From: Alkalibacterium sp. 20
GTDB taxonomy: Bacteria > Bacillota > Bacilli > Lactobacillales > Carnobacteriaceae_A
Direction: 5' to 3'
DNA length: 64,000 nt
NCBI RefSeq assembly: GCF_001885615.1
Contig: NZ_LSRN01000100.1
Coordinates: forward strand, 1-64,000
Position numbers and translations under genes: made by a program
Shown: positions 19,355 to 28,827 of the stretch, piece by piece
Position numbering within the stretch: the first letter of the stretch is position 1
Layout of the letters: every line of letters begins with the position of its first letter
Notes under the pieces: model-generated
Databases searched by the model: none
Told to the model about the DNA's origin: nothing
The model's input: the letters and a program-made list of their open reading frames with translations, nothing else

Positions 19355-19466
19355 TAAACTTCCTCCTTACACCTTTACATTTTACCATATTAATGACAAA
19401 GATTTCAGTGAATTCTAAGATTTATTTGAACAAATCATGTCAACTGTTATAATATAAAATATTTAT

Positions 19467-19495
19467 TATACTTTTATTAATACCTTTGCTATACT
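19467..19495 (+). promoter_or_regulatory. Promoter of the HAD phosphatase gene
   Basis: An extended -10, TGC followed by TATACT (19487-19495), with a weak TTATAC about 18 bp upstream (near 19467). Confidence 0.6.
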
Positions 19496-19538
19496 AGTAA
19501 AGAAAATGAATGACGCTTTGTTAAAAGGATGATTTAGT

Positions 19539-20351
19539 ATGAAAAGAAAACTTATTGCTTTAGATTTGGATGGGACTACTCTAAATGACCATTCAGAAAT
19601 ATCTACAAGAACCAAAAAGACATTAGCGCGTATTCAAAATGATGGTCATATCGTCTCTATCGTAACCGGACGTCCTTATAGAAACAGTTACTATTACTAC
19701 GATCAACTTAAATTAGACACCCCCATCGTTAACTTTAATGGAGCGTGGTGTCACAATCCATCTCAAAAATCATGGAAATACGGATATCACAAAACATTGA
19801 GTAAAGAACTTGCTTTATCTATGCTTTCTCTGAAAAATAATCCAGAAGTTCAACTCATCGCAGCAGAATCTCAGTCATCGATTTATATCGAAGGTAAGTA
19901 TATTCCTTACCCAGATTTCTTCCCGGAAGGTATTCATATGAGTAAGCAGTTAAGACCTGAGATTTTATTGGAAGATCCTACGTCTATTGGTGTGTTTACC
20001 TCAACAAGACAATATCAGCCAGCAATCGAACAGAAAATCATAGATATCTATAAAGATTCAGTTGCGGTCCGCACGTGGGGTGGAAATACCCCATGCTTGG
20101 AAGTAGTTGCTGCTGGTGTTCAAAAAGCTATTGGATTAGAGCGCATTGCTCATTATTATAATCTTAATCGCGAAGATATCATAGCCTTCGGTGATCAGGA
20201 AAATGATTTCGAAATGATTCAGTATGCTGGTCATGGTGTTGTGATGTCAAACGGTACTGAAAACTTGAAATCAGTCAGCAATGATATCACTCGAAAAAAC
20301 AATCACGAAGATGGTTTAGCAAATTACCTGGAAAGCTATTTCAAACTATAG
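19539..20351 (+). CDS. HAD-superfamily sugar-phosphatase-like hydrolase, Cof subfamily
   Basis: A 270-residue HAD hydrolase with type IIB cap. Motif I is LDLDGTTLND (about 7-16, nucleophile and acid/base aspartates), motif II VTGRP (about 42-46), and motif IV FGDQENDFEMI (about 214-224). Members of the Cof subfamily dephosphorylate sugar phosphates, FMN or PLP; the substrate cannot be read from sequence. AAGGA precedes the ATG. It is one of few plus-strand genes and has its own promoter and terminator. Confidence 0.9.
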   Translation: MKRKLIALDLDGTTLNDHSEISTRTKKTLARIQNDGHIVSIVTGRPYRNSYYYYDQLKLDTPIVNFNGAWCHNPSQKSWKYGYHKTLSKELALSMLSLKNNPEVQLIAAESQSSIYIEGKYIPYPDFFPEGIHMSKQLRPEILLEDPTSIGVFTSTRQYQPAIEQKIIDIYKDSVAVRTWGGNTPCLEVVAAGVQKAIGLERIAHYYNLNREDIIAFGDQENDFEMIQYAGHGVVMSNGTENLKSVSNDITRKNNHEDGLANYLESYFKL

Positions 20352-20354
20352 TCC

Positions 20355-20393
20355 AAAAAAGCAAGAAAGAGACTTCCTCTTTCTTGCTTTTTT
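20355..20393 (+). terminator. Strong bidirectional terminator after the HAD gene
   Basis: A 17-bp perfect inverted repeat (20355-20371 with 20377-20393) with a 5-nt loop, A-run on the left and T-run on the right. It can end the HAD transcript and also transcription from the ABC genes arriving on the minus strand. Confidence 0.92.
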
Positions 20394-20499
20394 AGACCCC
20401 ATTTGTCTTCTTTTATTAATTATTGATTAAAGAATCTGTAATCATGCCGATACTCGGACCTATGTTACTAATTTTTTCCTGTTAATGGATCGGTTACTT

Positions 20500-21171
20500 T
20501 TATTGATTCTTTGTTAAAACGCCATCTCTCATTGTATAGACTGAATCGCAATACTCAGTTAGGCGCTCATCGTGAGTGACCATAATGGTTGCTTTCTTTT
20601 TTTTCTTTGTTTCTCTTGCTAAAATTTCAACCACCTCAAAAGCACGGTCAGTATCTAAACTAGCTGTTGGTTCATCCGCTAAAATGACAGCTGGATCATG
20701 ATACAATGCACGGGCAATTGCCGCTCGCTGTTTTTCTCCTCCAGATAAATCACTTGGATATTTGTCCATCAAATTATCAATACCAAGTTCTGATAGTAAT
20801 TTTTCTACTTTATCATCATCAATTTTTGATTTTTCAACTTTATTGACCAATCTCAATTGATCTTTTACAGTGAGGAATGGAATAAGATTAGATGCTTGTA
20901 ATATAAACCCGATTTCATTAAATCGCTTCGTGGCCCGATCTTTTTCTTCAAGTTCACTAAATTTATCATTTTTGATAAATACTTTACCTTCCGTTGGTGT
21001 TTGTAGTCCACCTATTATAGTAAGAAACGTACTTTTCCCCGAACCACTTGGACCAATAATAGCTACAAACTCACCTTCTTCGACTGAGAAATTAGTTGAC
21101 TTCAATGCTTCAATTGTTTTTCTACCATCTTTAAATGTTTTTTTAACGTCTTTCAATTCAATAAGTTTCAT
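20500..21171 (-). CDS. ABC transporter ATP-binding protein (HrtA/LolD-like)
   Basis: A 223-residue ATPase of the MacB/LolD/HrtA group. Walker A is GPSGSGKST (about 39-47), the Q-loop lies in FILQASNL, the signature is LSGGEKQRAAIARAL, Walker B is AVILADEPTASLD and the H-loop is VTHDE. It pairs with the FtsX-type permease 9 bp upstream, and AGGAG overlaps that junction. The pair resembles the HrtBA haem-efflux system of lactic acid bacteria; the substrate is an inference. Confidence 0.9.
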   Translation of the reverse strand: MKLIELKDVKKTFKDGRKTIEALKSTNFSVEEGEFVAIIGPSGSGKSTFLTIIGGLQTPTEGKVFIKNDKFSELEEKDRATKRFNEIGFILQASNLIPFLTVKDQLRLVNKVEKSKIDDDKVEKLLSELGIDNLMDKYPSDLSGGEKQRAAIARALYHDPAVILADEPTASLDTDRAFEVVEILARETKKKKKATIMVTHDERLTEYCDSVYTMRDGVLTKNQ

Positions 21172-21180
21172 TACTAGCTC

Positions 21181-22272
21181 CTAATCTATCGCTTCTAATG
21201 GATCGATTTTTACAACAGTACGAACAGAGAAGAATGCTCCGGCAACTGCTACAACAATTAATAATGTCGTGATGGATACTAAAAAGAGCAAATTATTTTG
21301 ATAAGGTACAGCAGCTGGTAAAATAAGTCCCGTCGCTAAAGTTAAAACTAACCCTGTAAAGACACCTATGAATGAGAGCAAAAATGTTTGCCCTACAACA
21401 GACTTAGCAATGTATTTCGATGAAATTCCTTGCGCTTTCATTACACCAAGCATTGATGATTTTTGCAGAGTTAATACGTAGATAAATATGCCGATGATCA
21501 TTGCAGCAATCAACACTAAAAATCCAATCATAAGTCCGAATGTGAGAACTTGCGCAGTATATCCAGGTAAATTTGAAATAAATTCACCAGTTGAATATAA
21601 GTTCAATTCATTGTCACTTAAAGTGATGTCTGAAATTTCTCCGGAGTCACTACGGACAGCAATTGCACTAATGATTTCATCTTCTCTTTCACCAAAACCA
21701 CTCGCTCTGATCCGCTGATAGGTCGGATGATCTGTATATAACACTGGTCCCACGCTAAACTTAGCATTATCCGTAAATCCGACGATTTTTATTGTTAAAT
21801 CCATTCCTGCTAAAGATAACTCATCTCCAATATTAATTCCTTGCTCATCTCTTAAGCTTATATCGGCGATGACCTCATTTTCCTCACTGAACCCTTCACC
21901 TTCTATTACTCCAGGATAAATAAATTCTTCTTTATCGATACCAAAAAAGGTTACATTGATTTTGCTTTCTTCATCTGTTTTTTCTTGTGGTTGAACAACG
22001 CTCGATGTAACGCCTAGTGAGGCTTTCTCATATGCATCAATAGTTTCTATTTGATCTTTAGAGAACATAGACATATTGATGTTTAAATTGGACTCCTCAG
22101 CCAAAACAATGCCATCTGCATCCCACTTATCGATACTCATCCGATTTTCTTGAGCTAAACCATATGCTAATCCCATCAAAAAGAAAACAAGATAAGATAT
22201 AAGAATCACCACTCCAATAATTAATGCAAAACGTGTTTTTGAATATTTGATCTCCTGCCATGCTAAAAACAT
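21181..22272 (-). CDS. FtsX-type ABC transporter permease (HrtB-like)
   Basis: A 363-residue permease with an N-terminal membrane segment (about 12-36), a large extracytoplasmic MacB-like domain (about 45-225) and three C-terminal membrane segments (about 236-268, 285-315, 322-347). The N-terminus MFLAWQEIKYSKTRFALIIG and LMGLAYGLAQENR resemble lactic acid bacterial HrtB, a haem exporter that protects from haem toxicity. Most FtsX-type families are not import systems, so export or envelope stress defence is likely. The two-gene operon has no adjacent HrtR or two-component regulator. Confidence 0.8.
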   Translation of the reverse strand: MFLAWQEIKYSKTRFALIIGVVILISYLVFFLMGLAYGLAQENRMSIDKWDADGIVLAEESNLNINMSMFSKDQIETIDAYEKASLGVTSSVVQPQEKTDEESKINVTFFGIDKEEFIYPGVIEGEGFSEENEVIADISLRDEQGINIGDELSLAGMDLTIKIVGFTDNAKFSVGPVLYTDHPTYQRIRASGFGEREDEIISAIAVRSDSGEISDITLSDNELNLYSTGEFISNLPGYTAQVLTFGLMIGFLVLIAAMIIGIFIYVLTLQKSSMLGVMKAQGISSKYIAKSVVGQTFLLSFIGVFTGLVLTLATGLILPAAVPYQNNLLFLVSITTLLIVVAVAGAFFSVRTVVKIDPLEAID

Positions 22273-22382
22273 ATGTAACCCTCATTATCCTATAGTTTGA
22301 ATCCCTATTTTTATGTAAAAAACTCACAGAATCCATTTACAAGCATACCCGATTTTAGTAATAACTACAAATATTTTCACTA

Positions 22383-22416
22383 AAAAACACCCAAGGATTA
22401 AAATCCTTGGGTGTTT
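22383..22416 (-). terminator. Terminator of the opp operon
   Basis: A hairpin with arms AAACACCCAAGGATT and AATCCTTGGGTGTTT (about 22385-22399 and 22402-22416), a very short loop, and a T-run on the minus strand just beyond. It lies about 40 bp after the oppA stop. Confidence 0.9.
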
Positions 22417-22454
22417 AATATTTACTTTTTCAATAGAATTAATGATTAAAAATA

Positions 22455-24344
22455 TTACTCAGTTGCACGGTCTTCACCAGTTAGGTAAAGAGTATGCAAA
22501 CCTGCACCAGGTGTGTCTAAATCAGCACCAACAGTAATATCAAATGAACCCACACGATTGTTAACTGGTGTGACAGCTTTACGGAATAATGTTGGGATGA
22601 TTGGTAATTCTTCCATGAAGTATTCTTGCCATTCATTAAATACTCCTGCACGCCATTCAATATCGAAACCTTCTTCACTTAGCATTTGTTCCATAAACTC
22701 ATCGTTTTCTTCTGTAGCCCAACGAGTGTAGTTGAACATAGCCTCGCGACCATATAATCCATCAGGAGTTGGATCCGATCCAGTTCCCCATGCCCCTTGA
22801 TATATATCGATTCCTGGGTCATCAGCTTGAACGCGGTCATAGAATGAGTTGAATTCGTGTAAACGACCATCTGTAAGTTCAACTTTCAGGCCAATTGCAG
22901 CCCATGATTGCATGTAATACTCAACGATAGGTTCTGCCACTTCTCCACCAGACATTGAAGCAAAGTTGATAACTAACTCTTCGCCTTCAGGTGTTTCACG
23001 GAAACCATCCTCATTAGTATCGACATATCCAGCTTCATCAAGAATTTCATTCGCACGTTCTTGATTATACGGATACCCTTCAAGATCTGCATTATAGTAA
23101 TCAGCGAAGTTAGGGATAATAGGTGAGTTTGCACGACGACGTAAACCTTGGTAGAAACGAGCACCAACAGCATCGTTATCAATTGCGTAAGCCATAGCTT
23201 GTCTTAGGTTCTTATCAGCCATTTTAGCATCAGGATCAAGAACGTTTTGAGCAGGTTCTACAACTTCTTCTCCGTCCATTTCAGCTTCTTGCCATTCTCC
23301 TAATTTGAATCCGATGTACGTATAAGCATTTTCATCCTGACCTAATATTGTATATCCTGGAATATCTTTGAACGTTTCATATTGGTCTGTTGGCATACCG
23401 ACAAACACATCATATGAAGCATTTTGCATAGCTGCAACAGCAGAAGATGTAGGAACAGTTTCTAATTCGATACGATCTAATTTTGGAGCGCCGCGGTAGT
23501 AATCTTCAAATGCAGTATATGAAACAGATTCACCCGGGACAATATTATCAACTTTGAATGGTCCATATCCAATTGGATTCTCACGAATTTCGGGAGAGGA
23601 TTCAAGTTCACCAACTGGAATACCTTCTAAATAGTGACGCGGTGCAGCTTGAGCCCATACGCCTCCACCCGCTTGAAGCATTTGAACACCAACGGATTGA
23701 TATTCGATTTCAATTGTCAAGTCATCTATTACACGGACACCTTCAATACTGTCAGCATCTCCACTCTTGTAAGCTTCCATGCCTACGATGTTTGCTAAAT
23801 CTCCACTATAACGAACACCAGCATAGTCCGGGTGACCGATAACTTCGTGTGTAAACGCAATATCTCCAGCAGTTACTTGTTCTCCATCGTGCCACATAAC
23901 ATTATCTTGCAGTGTGATTGTTACAATGTTTGTATCTTGATCTAATTCAAAAGTAGCCGCACCGGAATCATCATATTGATAATTTTCATCAGTGCCCAAC
24001 AATGTACCCATTGTGTAGCCCATAATGATGGCATCTGGATTACCAGTGTATAATTCCCAACTGAAAATACCAGTAAATGGTGAATCAGAAACATACCCAA
24101 CGTTTAAGGTACCGCCTTCTATTTCTTCACCATCGTTTTCAACGCGCTGGTCAAATTCGATTGGTTGAGGTCCGTCTTGTTCCCCGTTAGAACTTTCCTC
24201 ACCTGCATCTTCAGAAGTATCTGTTTCTCCAGCGCCATTATCATTATCAGTTGTGTCTTCAGTATCCCCATTACCACAAGCTGCTAAGATAAACGCTACT
24301 GCAGCAGTGCTCGCAAGCATGCTATATTTTTTCTTATTTGACAT
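22455..24344 (-). CDS. oppA: Oligopeptide-binding lipoprotein OppA
   Basis: Extracellular peptide receptor of the oligopeptide importer, anchored by a lipid. The signal peptide ends in the lipobox ILAAC with acylated Cys23. It is followed by an acidic, low-complexity linker (about 25-60, rich in D, E, G, N, T) and the SBP_bac_5 domain (about 75-600), with the characteristic VTITLQDNVMWHDGEQVTAG stretch. The 629-residue length is slightly above the usual because of the linker. Peptide or a related solute is the substrate; specificity cannot be read. It is the last gene of oppDFBCA, as in Lactococcus. Confidence 0.92.
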   Translation of the reverse strand: MSNKKKYSMLASTAAVAFILAACGNGDTEDTTDNDNGAGETDTSEDAGEESSNGEQDGPQPIEFDQRVENDGEEIEGGTLNVGYVSDSPFTGIFSWELYTGNPDAIIMGYTMGTLLGTDENYQYDDSGAATFELDQDTNIVTITLQDNVMWHDGEQVTAGDIAFTHEVIGHPDYAGVRYSGDLANIVGMEAYKSGDADSIEGVRVIDDLTIEIEYQSVGVQMLQAGGGVWAQAAPRHYLEGIPVGELESSPEIRENPIGYGPFKVDNIVPGESVSYTAFEDYYRGAPKLDRIELETVPTSSAVAAMQNASYDVFVGMPTDQYETFKDIPGYTILGQDENAYTYIGFKLGEWQEAEMDGEEVVEPAQNVLDPDAKMADKNLRQAMAYAIDNDAVGARFYQGLRRRANSPIIPNFADYYNADLEGYPYNQERANEILDEAGYVDTNEDGFRETPEGEELVINFASMSGGEVAEPIVEYYMQSWAAIGLKVELTDGRLHEFNSFYDRVQADDPGIDIYQGAWGTGSDPTPDGLYGREAMFNYTRWATEENDEFMEQMLSEEGFDIEWRAGVFNEWQEYFMEELPIIPTLFRKAVTPVNNRVGSFDITVGADLDTPGAGLHTLYLTGEDRATE

Positions 24345-24362
24345 ATTTTTTCTCCCCTTCTC

Positions 24363-25307
24363 TTATCCTAATCTTTGTTTAGCGTCTGCCGAACGTTGTA
24401 ATGCGCGACCGACGTAATTTATACACAGCACCAACACAAGAATCAAGGTTGAAGCTGGTAACCAAACCCAAGCTTTATTCTCCAGAATATCTGGATTAGT
24501 GGCATAGGAAACTAACGTACCTAAACTTGGCGTTCCGGTCGGTAAACCGAATCCAAGGTAGGATAACCCTGTTTCTAAGCCGATACTACCTGCAAAGTTC
24601 AATGTCAAGTTAACTATGATCAACGAACTTATGTTAGGCATCATTTCACGAAGCATAATAACGAGTGACGGTGTACCCATTGTTTTGGAAGCACTTATAA
24701 AATCTAATCTTCCAACGGTTAAAGCACGTCCACGAATAAATCGTGCCTGCCCATGCCAGTTAAAGAGAATTAGTATGCCCGCAAAAGTAACGATATTGTA
24801 ATTTGGTACAATCGTTACAAAGATAATAATGATCATCAACTGAGGCAAGATCATGATGAAGTCTATGATACGCATAATGATGTTATCTACCATTCCTGCA
24901 TAGTAGGCTGCTAAAATACCAATGACGATCCCAATTGAACTGGTCACCATTGTAACCGACCAACCCAGGAGAAGTGAGTTACGTGCACCAATCAGCAGTA
25001 AACCAAAGATATCTCTTCCTGCTGAATCAGTTCCTAAAATAAATCGTGTCCCTTCGCGAAGCGGATCTATACTGTATGCCATCGGTGGTAAATAAGAATC
25101 CCATAAACTTACTTGTTGAACCGTAGCTTGGTCAACAATAAACGACCAAACAAATACTGTCACTAAAATTACAATTAATAAAACAAGAGATGCTAATGCT
25201 AGTCTGTCTCGCATAAATTCTCGAACAATTACTTTAAGTCCCATTGGTGGGGCAGATACAGCCTTATCAGATAATACTACTGCTCCTGCATCTTGATTTG
25301 TTGCCAT
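24363..25307 (-). CDS. oppC: Oligopeptide ABC transporter permease OppC
   Basis: A 314-residue inner permease with a first membrane segment near 34-56 and five more in the C-terminal two thirds. The EAA loop that contacts the ATPases reads FISASKTMGTPSLVIMLREMMPN (residues about 193-215; key G and L present). The sequence ILGTDSAGRDIFGLLLIGAR (about 88-107) is a strong OppC/DppC signature. It lies between oppB (37 bp upstream) and oppA (18 bp downstream). Confidence 0.94.
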   Translation of the reverse strand: MATNQDAGAVVLSDKAVSAPPMGLKVIVREFMRDRLALASLVLLIVILVTVFVWSFIVDQATVQQVSLWDSYLPPMAYSIDPLREGTRFILGTDSAGRDIFGLLLIGARNSLLLGWSVTMVTSSIGIVIGILAAYYAGMVDNIIMRIIDFIMILPQLMIIIIFVTIVPNYNIVTFAGILILFNWHGQARFIRGRALTVGRLDFISASKTMGTPSLVIMLREMMPNISSLIIVNLTLNFAGSIGLETGLSYLGFGLPTGTPSLGTLVSYATNPDILENKAWVWLPASTLILVLVLCINYVGRALQRSADAKQRLG

Positions 25308-25343
25308 AAGAGTTATTCATTCCTTTCTATAAAAATCATTAGA

Positions 25344-26303
25344 TTAATCAATTCGAATACGTGGATCAACAGCCATAAGAATCAAGTCTGACAATAATGT
25401 TCCTATTAGAGCTAAGAAACCATAGAATAAGACAAGAACGAAAATAACGCTGTAATCTCGTGTATTGATTGATTGGAGGAATAAATATCCCATCCCACGG
25501 TACGTAAAGATTTGTTCGATAAAGATCGATCCTGTAAATAAACTGACAATTGTAAATCCAAATCCAGAAGCGATTGGTAGTGAGGCATTTCTAAATATAT
25601 GTCTTGTATAAACTTTTTGAATCGGAACACCTTTGGAACGAGCCGTTTTAACATAATCAGAAACTTTTGCATCAATGATTTCACTTCTTAAATATTGAAT
25701 AATCGAAGTCGTTCCGAGCATAGCGGTTGTAATTGCCGGAAGTAGCACGTGGTACATTTGGCTCTTCCATATTTCCCAAGGGGTAGTTGCACTGATACTT
25801 ACACTTCCACGAGCCGGGAACCAATTTAAGTTGTAACCGAAAATCCACACCATAAGTAAAGCTAATACAAAAATTGGAACAGCAAAACTGACAAAGTTAT
25901 AAACTAAGATTGTTTTATCTACAACAGATTCATTGTAACGACCAGCTACTATGCCGAGTGGCAAGCCAACTGCGTAAGTTAATATCACAGAAAGCAGCGA
26001 AAGTCTTACAGTATTACCTAGTCGTCCAGCAATAACTGCTGTTACCGGTTGTTGATAATTAAAACTGCGTCCAAAATCACCTTGGAAAGCGTTTGTCATC
26101 CATCTGACATACTTAACTGGAAGTGGATCATTTAATCCATAAGATTCTCTCATCGCTTCGAGTTGCGCAGGATCTAAATTAGGATCAATTAATCCAGTGA
26201 ACGGATCTCCTGGCATAAAGTCAGCAATGATAAAAATCAAAATACTTAAAATAAGGATTTGAGGGATCATTAAAAGTAAACGTCTAATAATTGTTTTCCA
26301 CAT
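25344..26303 (-). CDS. oppB: Oligopeptide ABC transporter permease OppB
   Basis: A 319-residue permease with six predicted membrane segments. The N-terminus MWKTIIRRLLLMIPQILILS and FMPGDPFTGL (about 29-38) are typical of OppB/DppB, and the EAA loop VKTARSKGVPIQKVYTRHIF (about 218-237) is well conserved. It starts 2 bp after the oppF stop, so it is coupled to it. Confidence 0.94.
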   Translation of the reverse strand: MWKTIIRRLLLMIPQILILSILIFIIADFMPGDPFTGLIDPNLDPAQLEAMRESYGLNDPLPVKYVRWMTNAFQGDFGRSFNYQQPVTAVIAGRLGNTVRLSLLSVILTYAVGLPLGIVAGRYNESVVDKTILVYNFVSFAVPIFVLALLMVWIFGYNLNWFPARGSVSISATTPWEIWKSQMYHVLLPAITTAMLGTTSIIQYLRSEIIDAKVSDYVKTARSKGVPIQKVYTRHIFRNASLPIASGFGFTIVSLFTGSIFIEQIFTYRGMGYLFLQSINTRDYSVIFVLVLFYGFLALIGTLLSDLILMAVDPRIRID

Positions 26304-26305
26304 TT

Positions 26306-27298
26306 TTAATTTTTCCCTCCTATTTCAAGATTTTCATTTTCTAAAGATACATTTGGTTCTTCCGGTTTTAACGCTACGTGATGATCAGTATCAAATGGCT
26401 GAAGATCATAGACACGTCCTTTTGGATCATAATATTCAGTTTCTTGCGCATCATATGACGCTTCGACACGTTGTCTTTCAACCTTGTGAGCTTTACGCGT
26501 TGTTGGATCCATATCTGGAATTGCTGATAACAACCGTTTAGTATATATATGTTGCGGATTACTATAGATAGCCTTTTTAGAACCTTGTTCCACGAATCGT
26601 CCTCTATGCATGATAGCTATATCATCTGACATATGTTGTACAACACCCAAATCATGTGAAATGAAGAGGTAACTTAACCCAAATTCTTTCTGAATACGTC
26701 TCATAAAGTTAAGAACTTGAGCTTGAACAGATAAATCAAGTGCAGATGTTGGTTCATCAGCAATAATCAATTTAGGATCACTTGCTACTGCTCGAGCAAC
26801 ACCAATTCTTTGTCTTTGTCCACCAGAAAACTCATGTGGATATTTATACATAGCTTCAGCATTCATACCAACAATTTCAAGTAAATCTGCTACTCTTTTT
26901 TTAGTTTCTTGAGGTGTATAATTAAAATAATTATGCATTGGTTCAGCCATAACATCAAGGATACGTTTTTTAGGATTCATAGATGATGTTGCATCTTGAA
27001 AAATCATTTGAACGTCCTTATTGTAATTAGCATATTTCTCTTTCCTACTTCGAGCTTTATTGGTAACTTTTTGACCTTCATATAGTATTTCTCCAGATGT
27101 TGCTTTTTCTAATCCAATAATTGTTTTACCGATCGTTGTTTTCCCGGATCCAGATTCGCCAACCAATCCATATGTTTTTCCGCTCTCGATAGATAAATTA
27201 ATACCATCGACGGCTTTAACATGATCTTGAATTGTATTTAAGACTCCTCCACGAATTGGATAATGAACTTTTAAATCTCTAACCTCTAAGAAAGCCAT
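26306..27298 (-). CDS. oppF: Oligopeptide ABC transporter ATP-binding protein OppF
   Basis: One of the two ATPases that drive the importer. Walker A is GESGSGKTTIGK, the signature FSGGQRQRIGVARAVA, Walker B LIIADEPTSALD, and the H-loop ISHDLGV. A C-terminal oligopeptide/dipeptide extension follows (about 235-330). I chose the ATG at 27298, 1 bp after the oppD stop and 8 bp behind GGGGAGGA; a start at 27319 would overlap oppD and lacks a binding site. The C-terminus is longer than in OppD. Confidence 0.94.
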   Translation of the reverse strand: MAFLEVRDLKVHYPIRGGVLNTIQDHVKAVDGINLSIESGKTYGLVGESGSGKTTIGKTIIGLEKATSGEILYEGQKVTNKARSRKEKYANYNKDVQMIFQDATSSMNPKKRILDVMAEPMHNYFNYTPQETKKRVADLLEIVGMNAEAMYKYPHEFSGGQRQRIGVARAVASDPKLIIADEPTSALDLSVQAQVLNFMRRIQKEFGLSYLFISHDLGVVQHMSDDIAIMHRGRFVEQGSKKAIYSNPQHIYTKRLLSAIPDMDPTTRKAHKVERQRVEASYDAQETEYYDPKGRVYDLQPFDTDHHVALKPEEPNVSLENENLEIGGKN

Positions 27299-27299
27299 T

Positions 27300-28304
27300 T
27301 TATTTTTCCTCCCCTTCAAAGTGGAAATGTTTCCAGCATGTGCATCTCACTTTGTGGTTAGGACTAATTTCATGTAAAACTGGATTTTCTTCATGTGCTT
27401 CTTCTGAAATCCACGGAATACGCGGAGAAAAACGGCACCCTTTTCTTGGTAAATGTTGTAATGATGGAACAGTCCCGTGAATAACATGAAGTTCATCATC
27501 ATCATCATCAAGTTCATGTGGAATCGAATTTAATAGTGAACGAGTATAAGGATGTTTCGGATTGGCAAACAATTCTTCTACTGATGCTTCTTCAACAATT
27601 TGTCCAGCATACATTACAGCTACTCTATCTGCTGTTTCAGCAACAACACCCAAGTCGTGTGTGATCAAAATGATTCCAGATCCTGTTTCATCCTGAATAT
27701 CCACCATCAAGTCCAATATTTGAGCCTGAATCGTGACATCTAATGCTGTCGTTGGTTCATCAGCAATAATAACTGGTGGTTTATTTGCTAAAGCTATCGC
27801 AATTACTACTCTTTGTCTCATTCCGCCGGATAATTCATGCGGATAATTTTTCATGATATATTCAGGTCTAGGAATACCCACTTGATTGAGTAATTCTAAA
27901 ACTCGGTCTTTTCTTTGCTGATCATTCAAATCAGAATGATACTGCAACGATTCAGAAATCTGATTAAAAATAGTCATTAATGGATTTAATGATCCCAATG
28001 GATCTTGAAAAATCATTCCAATGTCATTTCCTCTAATACGGTTATACAACTTTTCATTCAAATCGAGTAAATTTAAATCTTTATAAATTACTTCACCTTT
28101 GATTTGAGTATTCTTTGGATCATGCAATCCCATAATAGATGTTGCCAGAGTAGATTTCCCACATCCGGATTCACCAACAATAGCTAAAATTTCATTGTTT
28201 TCTAATGTTAATGAAACATCATCTACTGCGTTATGATACACATCACCAAAACGAAACCCAGTTTCTAAGTTGTTGATCTCTAACAAACTACGTTCAACGG
28301 CCAC
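27300..28304 (-). CDS. oppD: Oligopeptide ABC transporter ATP-binding protein OppD
   Basis: First gene of the operon; a 334-residue ATPase with Walker A GESGCGKSTLA, signature LSGGMRQRVVIAIALA, Walker B VIIADEPTTALD and H-loop ITHDLGV. The C-terminal extension contains CRFSPRIPWI and VRCTCW, cysteines that in OppD/DppD proteins form an iron-sulfur site. It starts with GTG at 28304 behind a perfect AGGAGG. Confidence 0.94.
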   Translation of the reverse strand: MAVERSLLEINNLETGFRFGDVYHNAVDDVSLTLENNEILAIVGESGCGKSTLATSIMGLHDPKNTQIKGEVIYKDLNLLDLNEKLYNRIRGNDIGMIFQDPLGSLNPLMTIFNQISESLQYHSDLNDQQRKDRVLELLNQVGIPRPEYIMKNYPHELSGGMRQRVVIAIALANKPPVIIADEPTTALDVTIQAQILDLMVDIQDETGSGIILITHDLGVVAETADRVAVMYAGQIVEEASVEELFANPKHPYTRSLLNSIPHELDDDDDELHVIHGTVPSLQHLPRKGCRFSPRIPWISEEAHEENPVLHEISPNHKVRCTCWKHFHFEGEEK

Positions 28305-28325
28305 TACTTTACCTCCTATGCTATC

Positions 28326-28361
28326 CTTCTTTAGAAATAATATATAACTTTTCTAAAGAAG
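28326..28361 (-). promoter_or_regulatory. 12-bp hairpin in the opp leader
   Basis: CTTCTTTAGAAA (28326-28337) and TTTCTAAAGAAG (28350-28361) form a perfect stem with a 12-nt loop. It has no U-run, so it is not a terminator. It sits between the promoter and the oppD ribosome-binding site and could stabilise the mRNA or be a protein target. Confidence 0.5.
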
Positions 28362-28386
28362 ATTATTAAATTATCATTATTTTCTA

Positions 28387-28415
28387 ATTATAATATAATA
28401 ATCAAATTTCTTCAA
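28387..28415 (-). promoter_or_regulatory. SigmaA promoter of oppDFBCA
   Basis: On the minus strand TTGAAG (28415-28410), a 17-bp spacer and a perfect TATAAT (28392-28387), starting 12 bp before the acpP stop end. The operon therefore has its own promoter. Confidence 0.75.
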
Positions 28416-28426
28416 CCATCATGTTA

Positions 28427-28663
28427 TTAATTCGAATGTATGTAATCTACTGCTTTTCCAACTGTTGTAATTTGTTCAGCATCTTCATCAGAAATTTCTC
28501 TACCAAACGTATCTTCCATTTCCATTACAAGTTCAACAACATCTAATGAATCTGCTCCGAGATCATCTTTGAAGGACGTGTCTCTAGTAATCTTATCTTC
28601 GTCGACACCCAATCTTTCGACTATGATTGCTTGGACTTTGTCAAAAACTTCTTGTTCTGTCAA
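28427..28663 (-). CDS. acpP: Acyl carrier protein
   Basis: The 78-residue carrier of growing acyl chains in type II fatty acid synthesis. The phosphopantetheine attachment serine lies in [15 protein letters not shown] (about S38), and the whole protein is acidic and helical as usual. The start is TTG at 28663 behind AAAGGAGC; no in-frame ATG fits. It lies 164 bp after plsX; the fabD and fabG genes that sit between them in Bacillus are not here. Confidence 0.95.
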   Translation of the reverse strand: MTEQEVFDKVQAIIVERLGVDEDKITRDTSFKDDLGADSLDVVELVMEMEDTFGREISDEDAEQITTVGKAVDYIHSN

Positions 28664-28827
28664 TTTAAATCGCTCCTTTAAAATTAATAGTTATCTGTTA
28701 TGTTTTTGTAATAATACTATTACCAAATTATCATTTGATTCACAAGTTTTATTGTATCGTATTCTTTTTGCAATTTCCATCTTTTTTAGGAAAATTCTTA
28801 TTTTAATCGTTGATATGATTGTCTTGC

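Noticed and set aside
28381-28400. CodY box in the opp promoter
   Set aside because: The best match to the 15-bp consensus has about five mismatches.
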